From assembly GCA_018712465.1 (NCBI GenBank), contig DVGY01000028.1, forward strand, positions 1-8,590: a DNA stretch of 8,590 nucleotides, written 5' to 3'. Made by a program: the position numbers and the translations under genes. The number at the start of each line of letters is the position of its first letter. Positions within the stretch are counted from its first letter, which is position 1. Shown here piece by piece: positions 6,350 through 8,590 of this stretch. The notes below the pieces were generated by a model. That model saw only the letters and a list, made by a program, of their open reading frames with translations. It did no database searches and was not told where the DNA came from. This DNA is from Candidatus Egerieicola pullicola (GTDB lineage: Bacteria; Bacillota; Clostridia; Oscillospirales; Ruminococcaceae).

Positions 6350-6409
6350 ACTGCAATAGCCCAAAGGGCCGGGGCCCCCAAAAAAGCCTGCTTTTTTGGG
6401 GAAAAGGAG
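6350..6409. repeat. Tandem hairpin repeat, copy 2
   Basis: The second copy differs from the first by a few substitutions and short insertions, and several of these improve the hairpin. Bases 6376-6386 and 6391-6401 form a perfect 11-bp stem (CCCCAAAAAAG with CTTTTTTGGGG) around the tetraloop CCTG. Better pairing in the more diverged part suggests selection on, or copying of, a folded element. Confidence 0.85.
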
Positions 6410-6429
6410 GAATGACGGAACGGTATGAG

Positions 6430-6456
6430 AAAAGCCCGGCGTAAGCCGGGCTTTTT
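6430..6456 (-). terminator. Bidirectional intrinsic terminator after the tRNA operon
   Basis: GCCCGGC (6434-6440) pairs perfectly with GCCGGGC (6445-6451) around a four-base loop, flanked by A4 on the left and T5 on the right, so it works on both strands. For the minus-strand tRNA operon it is the end terminator, 26 nt past the CCA end of tRNA-Gln. A further 7-bp inverted repeat (6457-6463 with 6470-6476) lies between the two. Confidence 0.9.
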
Positions 6457-6481
6457 GAATGGAGTGGAGTCCATTCCGACG

Positions 6482-6557
6482 TGGTTGGGATAGCTGGATT
6501 CGAACCAGCGGAATGACGGAGTCAAAGTCCGTTGCCTTACCCCTTGGCGATATCCCA
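6482..6557 (-). tRNA. tRNA-Gln (anticodon TTG)
   Basis: On the minus strand the 7-bp acceptor stem TGGGATA/TATCCCA closes a normal cloverleaf. The anticodon loop is CTTTGAC with TTG at positions 34-36, flanked by the stem ACGGA/TCCGT, and the T loop is TTCGAAT. CCA is encoded (6482-6484). It is last in the four-tRNA operon and is separated from tRNA-His by a terminator-like palindrome. Confidence 0.95.
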
Positions 6558-6561
6558 ATAA

Positions 6562-6589
6562 AAAATTCCCTTCCCCGTACGGGGAAGGG
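6562..6589 (-). terminator. Terminator-like palindrome inside the tRNA operon, between tRNA-His and tRNA-Gln
   Basis: Bases 6568-6578 and 6579-6589 form a perfect 22-bp palindrome, giving a 9-bp stem (CCCTTCCCC with GGGGAAGGG) and loop GTAC. Read on the minus strand it is followed by AATTTTTTATT, the layout of an intrinsic terminator, with only 10 nt between the stem and the 5' end of tRNA-Gln at 6557. It should cut down tRNA-Gln transcription or serve as an RNA processing site. Confidence 0.7.
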
Positions 6590-6599
6590 GGATCATTTG

Positions 6600-6677
6600 T
6601 GGGGTGGGTAGTGGGGATCGAACCCACGATCTTCGGGACCACAATCCGACGCTTTAACCAGCTAAGCCATACCCACC
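6600..6677 (-). tRNA. tRNA-His (anticodon GTG)
   Basis: The minus strand shows acceptor stem GTGGGTA/TACCCAC, an extra 5' G (base 6677, the G-1 typical of tRNA-His) opposite C73, and encoded CCA (6600-6602). The anticodon loop TTGTGGT has GTG at 34-36. The T arm is GTGGG/CCCAC. The last anticodon-stem pair reads A31 opposite C39, a mismatch, while the other four pairs are normal. Confidence 0.93.
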
Positions 6678-6702
6678 ATATGAAATTGCCAAAAGAGAAA
6701 AT

Positions 6703-6779
6703 TGGTACGCCCAACAGGATTCGAACCTGTGGCCTACTGCTTAGAAGGCAGTTGCTCTATCCAGCTGAGCTATGGGCGC
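6703..6779 (-). tRNA. tRNA-Arg (anticodon TCT)
   Basis: The acceptor stem GCGCCCA/TGGGCGT has a G1-T72 wobble. The anticodon stem ACTGC/GCAGT encloses CTTCTAA with TCT at 34-36, which reads AGA codons. The T arm is ACAGG/CCTGT and CCA is encoded (6703-6705). Confidence 0.95.
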
Positions 6780-6783
6780 ATAA

Positions 6784-6858
6784 TGGAGCGGGTGATGGGA
6801 ATCGAACCCACACAACCAGCTTGGAAGGCTGGGATTCTAGCCATTGAACTACACCCGC
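6784..6858 (-). tRNA. tRNA-Gly (anticodon TCC)
   Basis: The acceptor stem is GCGGGTG/CACCCGC. The anticodon stem CCAGC/GCTGG encloses CTTCCAA with TCC at 34-36, which reads GGA codons. The T loop is TTCGATT and CCA is encoded (6784-6786). It is the first tRNA of the operon, 28 nt downstream of the -10 box. Confidence 0.95.
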
Positions 6859-6886
6859 ATCTGCCCTTTCTCTTGGCAACAGCGAT

Positions 6887-6915
6887 ATTATACCAAATAC
6901 TTTCCGCCTTGTCAA
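6887..6915 (-). promoter_or_regulatory. Full-consensus promoter of the tRNA operon
   Basis: On the minus strand, TTGACA (6915-6910) and TATAAT (6892-6887) are separated by exactly 17 bp. Both boxes match the vegetative sigma consensus perfectly, as expected for stable RNA genes. Confidence 0.93.
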
Positions 6916-6919
6916 CACC

Positions 6920-6942
6920 TTTTTTTAAAAAAATATTTTTTA
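6920..6942 (-). promoter_or_regulatory. UP-element-like A/T tract upstream of the tRNA promoter
   Basis: On the minus strand the tract reads A6, T, A, T7, A7, ending 4 nt before the -35 box. This fits the bacterial UP-element consensus AAAWWTWTTTTNNNAAA, which binds the RNA polymerase alpha C-terminal domains. It would further raise tRNA transcription. Confidence 0.65.
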
Positions 6943-6974
6943 CCAAAAAACCGCTTGTTCCTTTGAAAAGACAG

Positions 6975-7148
6975 TTATCCCAATTCTGCGGCTTCCTCCG
7001 CCAGGACATACCCGGAAGAGGTTTGCGGATCCTTTGGTGCTTTGGAGGAATCCGGCAAAACCAAAAAGCAAATCAGCACCACCAACGCTGCCACAATGCC
7101 CACAATGGCAATCGTCATAATCAGTTTCCATTTTCCTGTATTGGACAT
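6975..7148 (-). CDS. Small single-pass membrane protein (57 aa), unknown function
   Basis: The minus-strand ATG at 7148 is preceded by AAAGGGG 8 nt upstream, and the frame runs to TAA at 6975-6977. The N-terminus MSNTGKWKL is followed by one hydrophobic helix at residues 9-31 (IMTIAIVGIVAALVVLICFL), then a polar, mostly acidic tail, residues 32-57, ending EEAAELG. There is no lipobox or clear signal-peptidase site, so it is most likely anchored with the tail outside, by the positive-inside rule (Lys6 and Lys8 before the helix). It has its own strong promoter (7179-7207) and is flanked by the amidohydrolase gene and the tRNA operon. No family is recognised. The start, ribosome site and promoter together make it a real gene rather than a chance frame. 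Confidence 0.75.
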   Translation of the reverse strand: MSNTGKWKLIMTIAIVGIVAALVVLICFLVLPDSSKAPKDPQTSSGYVLAEEAAELG

Positions 7149-7178
7149 ATCCAAAGCCCCTTTCGATCAAGTAAAATG

Positions 7179-7207
7179 ATTGTAACAAATGCCGCCATAT
7201 TTGTCAA
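7179..7207 (-). promoter_or_regulatory. Promoter of the 57-aa membrane protein gene
   Basis: On the minus strand, TTGACA (7207-7202) and TACAAT (7184-7179) stand 17 bp apart. Transcription should begin near 7172, leaving a leader of about 24 nt. The -35 box lies 7 nt past the amidohydrolase stop. Confidence 0.85.
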
Positions 7208-7213
7208 ATTTTG

Positions 7214-8032
7214 TTATTTGTCCCAACCCAGCAGTTTTTTCGCTGTCCCGCTGCAAATCTGGTCCAGCCAGCGTTCCGGCAGGGGAAGCTGCTTTAACAG
7301 CCGCAAAGTTTCCTTTTGGTTTCCCCAAGGGCTGTCGGTGGCAAACAGGCAGCGCTGGGGGGTGTGGGCGGTGAGGATGCGCATGAGCTGTTCATTGGAG
7401 AGAAAGGGCAGGCTGAAGGAAAGGTCGAAGTACAGGGGAAGCTCCACCAGATATTCCTCCACCAAATCCCACTGCATCCATCCGCCGGTGTGGGCCAGCA
7501 CGATTTTGGAGTAGGGAATCTGCTTGAATACCGCCGCCATTTTGTCCGGGGGGCAGTGCACCGGTTCCGGCAGTCCAATGTCGGTGCCGGCGTGGATGGT
7601 GACGATCAGATCCAATTCCGCCGCCGCTTCCAAAATCCGCAGGAAGCGGATGTCGTTGATAAATACCCCCTGGTAGTCCGGGTGCAGCTTGATTCCCAAA
7701 AAGCCCTGTTCCTTCAACTGACGCAGCAGCGCTTTGGGGTTTTCGTTGTCCGGGTGAATGCCCCCGAAGGAGAGCAGCCGGGGACCGGAAGTCTTTTTGG
7801 ACTCCTGCTCGTTGATCTGGGCGGCAAAGCGGTTGATGGAATCGAACTGCCGGGGTGCAGTAACCACCGGCAGCACCACGCTCACATCCACCCCGGACTG
7901 CTCCATGTGGTTCAGCAGCCCGGCGGCGGTGCCGTCGGTGTTGGGCTGGGTGTGGCTGCGCTGGGCCAGCATGGGGATGGTTTTGGCTGCCAGCTTGTCG
8001 GGGAAAATATGGGTATGAAAATCAATAATCAC
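7214..8032 (-). CDS. Amidohydrolase-2 family metal-dependent hydrolase, substrate unknown
   Basis: This is a 272-aa protein with the TIM-barrel amidohydrolase pattern (ACMSD/Amidohydro_2 type). The start is taken as GTG at 8032 because AAGGAG (8046-8041) lies 8 nt upstream; a TTG at 8059 falls before that site, inside the preceding terminator. Metal-site candidates are His6 and His8 (DFHTH), His147 (TIHAG), His181 (LAHTGG) and Asp233 (FATDSPWG). GIKLHPDYQG at 113-122 is also typical. No signal peptide is seen, so it should be cytosolic. The family covers decarboxylases and hydrolases of many small molecules, and nothing here fixes the substrate. It lies directly downstream of a Na+-pumping decarboxylase subunit gene on the same strand, but a terminator stands between them, so shared function is only a possibility. 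Confidence 0.88.
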   Translation of the reverse strand: MIIDFHTHIFPDKLAAKTIPMLAQRSHTQPNTDGTAAGLLNHMEQSGVDVSVVLPVVTAPRQFDSINRFAAQINEQESKKTSGPRLLSFGGIHPDNENPKALLRQLKEQGFLGIKLHPDYQGVFINDIRFLRILEAAAELDLIVTIHAGTDIGLPEPVHCPPDKMAAVFKQIPYSKIVLAHTGGWMQWDLVEEYLVELPLYFDLSFSLPFLSNEQLMRILTAHTPQRCLFATDSPWGNQKETLRLLKQLPLPERWLDQICSGTAKKLLGWDK

Positions 8033-8049
8033 TGGGGACACTCCTTTTG

Positions 8050-8085
8050 AAAAAAACAAACCGGTGCGAAACAGGCACCGGTTTG
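8050..8085 (-). terminator. Intrinsic terminator after the decarboxylase beta subunit, abutting the amidohydrolase ribosome binding site
   Basis: On the minus strand a perfect 11-bp stem (8085-8075 with 8067-8057, CAAACCGGTGC) encloses CTGTTTC and is followed by seven T residues (8056-8050). The next gene's AAGGAG begins only 3 nt further on. It is therefore both the end of the upstream unit and part of the leader of any read-through transcript. Confidence 0.92.
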
Positions 8086-8098
8086 CAGGGTTACATAA

Positions 8099-8590
8099 TT
8101 ATCCGAAAATCGCAATCAACACACCGGCTGCCACGGCGGAACCGATCACGCCCGCCACATTGGGACCCATCGCGTGCATCAGCAGGAAGTTGGTGGGATT
8201 GGTTTCTGCGCCCACCTTCTGGGACACACGGGCCGCCATGGGAACGGCAGACACACCGGCGGAACCGATTAGCGGGTTGATCTTGCCGCCGCTGAACAGA
8301 TACATCAGCTTGCCGAACAGCACGCCGCCGGCAGTGCCGATGGCAAAGGCGCACAGGCCCAAGGCCAAAATTCCCAAGGTCTGGAGGTTGAGGAAGTTTT
8401 CCGCAGTGGCGGTGGCTCCTACGGTGACCCCCAGGAAGATGGTGATGATGTTCATCAATTCGTTCTGGGCCGTCTTGACCAAACGGTCTACCACGCCGGA
8501 TTCCCGCATCAGGTTACCCAGCATCAGCATACCGATCAGCGGGGTGGCGCTGGGAACCATCAAGGTTACGATTAAGGTAACGGCCACCGG
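8099..8590 (-). CDS. Na+-translocating carboxybiotin decarboxylase beta subunit, C-terminal part (gene continues past the window)
   Basis: Only the last 163 residues are visible; the frame is open to base 8590, so the 5' part is missing. The family (OadB, GcdB, MmdB) is the membrane core that decarboxylates carboxybiotin and exports Na+. Clear blocks are PSATPLIGMLMLGNLMRESG, GATATAENF, AFAIGTAGG, INPLIGSAGVSAVPMAARV and LLMHAMGPNVAGVIGSAVAA. Asn105 and Ser114 of the visible part, nine residues apart, correspond to Asn373 and Ser382 of Klebsiella OadB, which are implicated in Na+ transport. Several hydrophobic helices are evident. Whether the complex acts on oxaloacetate, glutaconyl-CoA or methylmalonyl-CoA cannot be told from the beta subunit; the gene for the carboxyltransferase would decide it and may lie upstream outside the window. 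Confidence 0.93.
   Translation of the reverse strand, partial: PVAVTLIVTLMVPSATPLIGMLMLGNLMRESGVVDRLVKTAQNELMNIITIFLGVTVGATATAENFLNLQTLGILALGLCAFAIGTAGGVLFGKLMYLFSGGKINPLIGSAGVSAVPMAARVSQKVGAETNPTNFLLMHAMGPNVAGVIGSAVAAGVLIAIFG

Noticed and set aside
6274..6409. The repeats as a CRISPR array
   Set aside because: There are only two copies of 57-60 bp with an A/T-run hairpin and a 19-nt gap; no regular spacers, leader or cas genes are present.
6145..6714. A 189-codon minus-strand frame running through the repeats and two tRNA genes
   Set aside because: It translates tRNA-Gln and tRNA-His and the tandem repeat. Its repetitive peptide comes from the repeated DNA, so it is a spurious ORF.
6916..6974. 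A terminator for the 57-aa protein gene in the A/T-rich tract
   Set aside because: Only A/T pairing is possible there, with no GC-rich stem. The tract is better explained as the UP element of the tRNA promoter.
6599..7514. Plus-strand open frames containing stretches such as MGIEPTQPAWKAGILAIELH
   Set aside because: These are antisense translations of the tRNA-Gly and tRNA-Arg genes, a well-known source of false proteins, running on into the antisense of the amidohydrolase.
7316..8050. A 244-codon plus-strand frame opposite the amidohydrolase
   Set aside because: It is an antisense shadow with no ribosome binding site; the minus-strand protein has all the expected metal-binding motifs.

Overview
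The window looks like chromosomal DNA of a strictly anaerobic, fermentative Firmicute. The best guess is an Oscillospiraceae/Ruminococcaceae-type gut Clostridium. This rests on the AGGAGG ribosome binding sites, pyruvate formate-lyase with its activase, a K+-dependent membrane pyrophosphatase, a butanol-dehydrogenase-type alcohol dehydrogenase, a Na+-translocating decarboxylase subunit, and tRNA genes that encode their CCA ends. No phage, transposase or CRISPR material is visible.

Plus strand, 1-2558: a pyruvate formate-lyase (PFL) operon in which the enzyme is split. The large catalytic chain, with its Cys-Cys active site, stops just where the C-terminal glycyl-radical domain should begin. 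A 67-aa ORF follows that resembles only the start of that domain and ends in a cysteine-containing tail. Next comes an 80-aa stand-alone glycyl-radical domain with an intact RVSGY loop, then the PFL-activating enzyme (pflA) behind an intercistronic hairpin. The unit ends at a strong intrinsic terminator. This split PFL is the most unusual item in the window.

Plus strand, 2605-6145: two single-gene units, each with its own promoter and terminator. They are hppA (membrane pyrophosphatase, K+-dependent type, structured leader) and an iron-containing alcohol dehydrogenase of the YqhD/BdhA type.

Convergent intergenic region, 6146-6481: no gene. It holds an inverted repeat, two copies of a hairpin-forming tandem repeat about 57-60 bp long, and a bidirectional terminator.

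Minus strand, 8590-6430, read leftwards: the C-terminal part of a Na+-pumping carboxybiotin decarboxylase beta subunit, cut by the window edge and followed by a terminator; an amidohydrolase-2 family hydrolase whose ribosome binding site sits just past that terminator; a 57-aa single-pass membrane protein with its own promoter; and a four-tRNA operon (Gly-TCC, Arg-TCT, His-GTG, Gln-TTG). The tRNA operon is driven by a full-consensus promoter with an UP-element-like tract, and a terminator-like palindrome lies inside it before tRNA-Gln.

Together the protein genes describe mixed-acid/alcohol fermentation: pyruvate to acetyl-CoA plus formate, then aldehyde reduction. Extra energy would come from ion pumping driven by pyrophosphate hydrolysis and decarboxylation.
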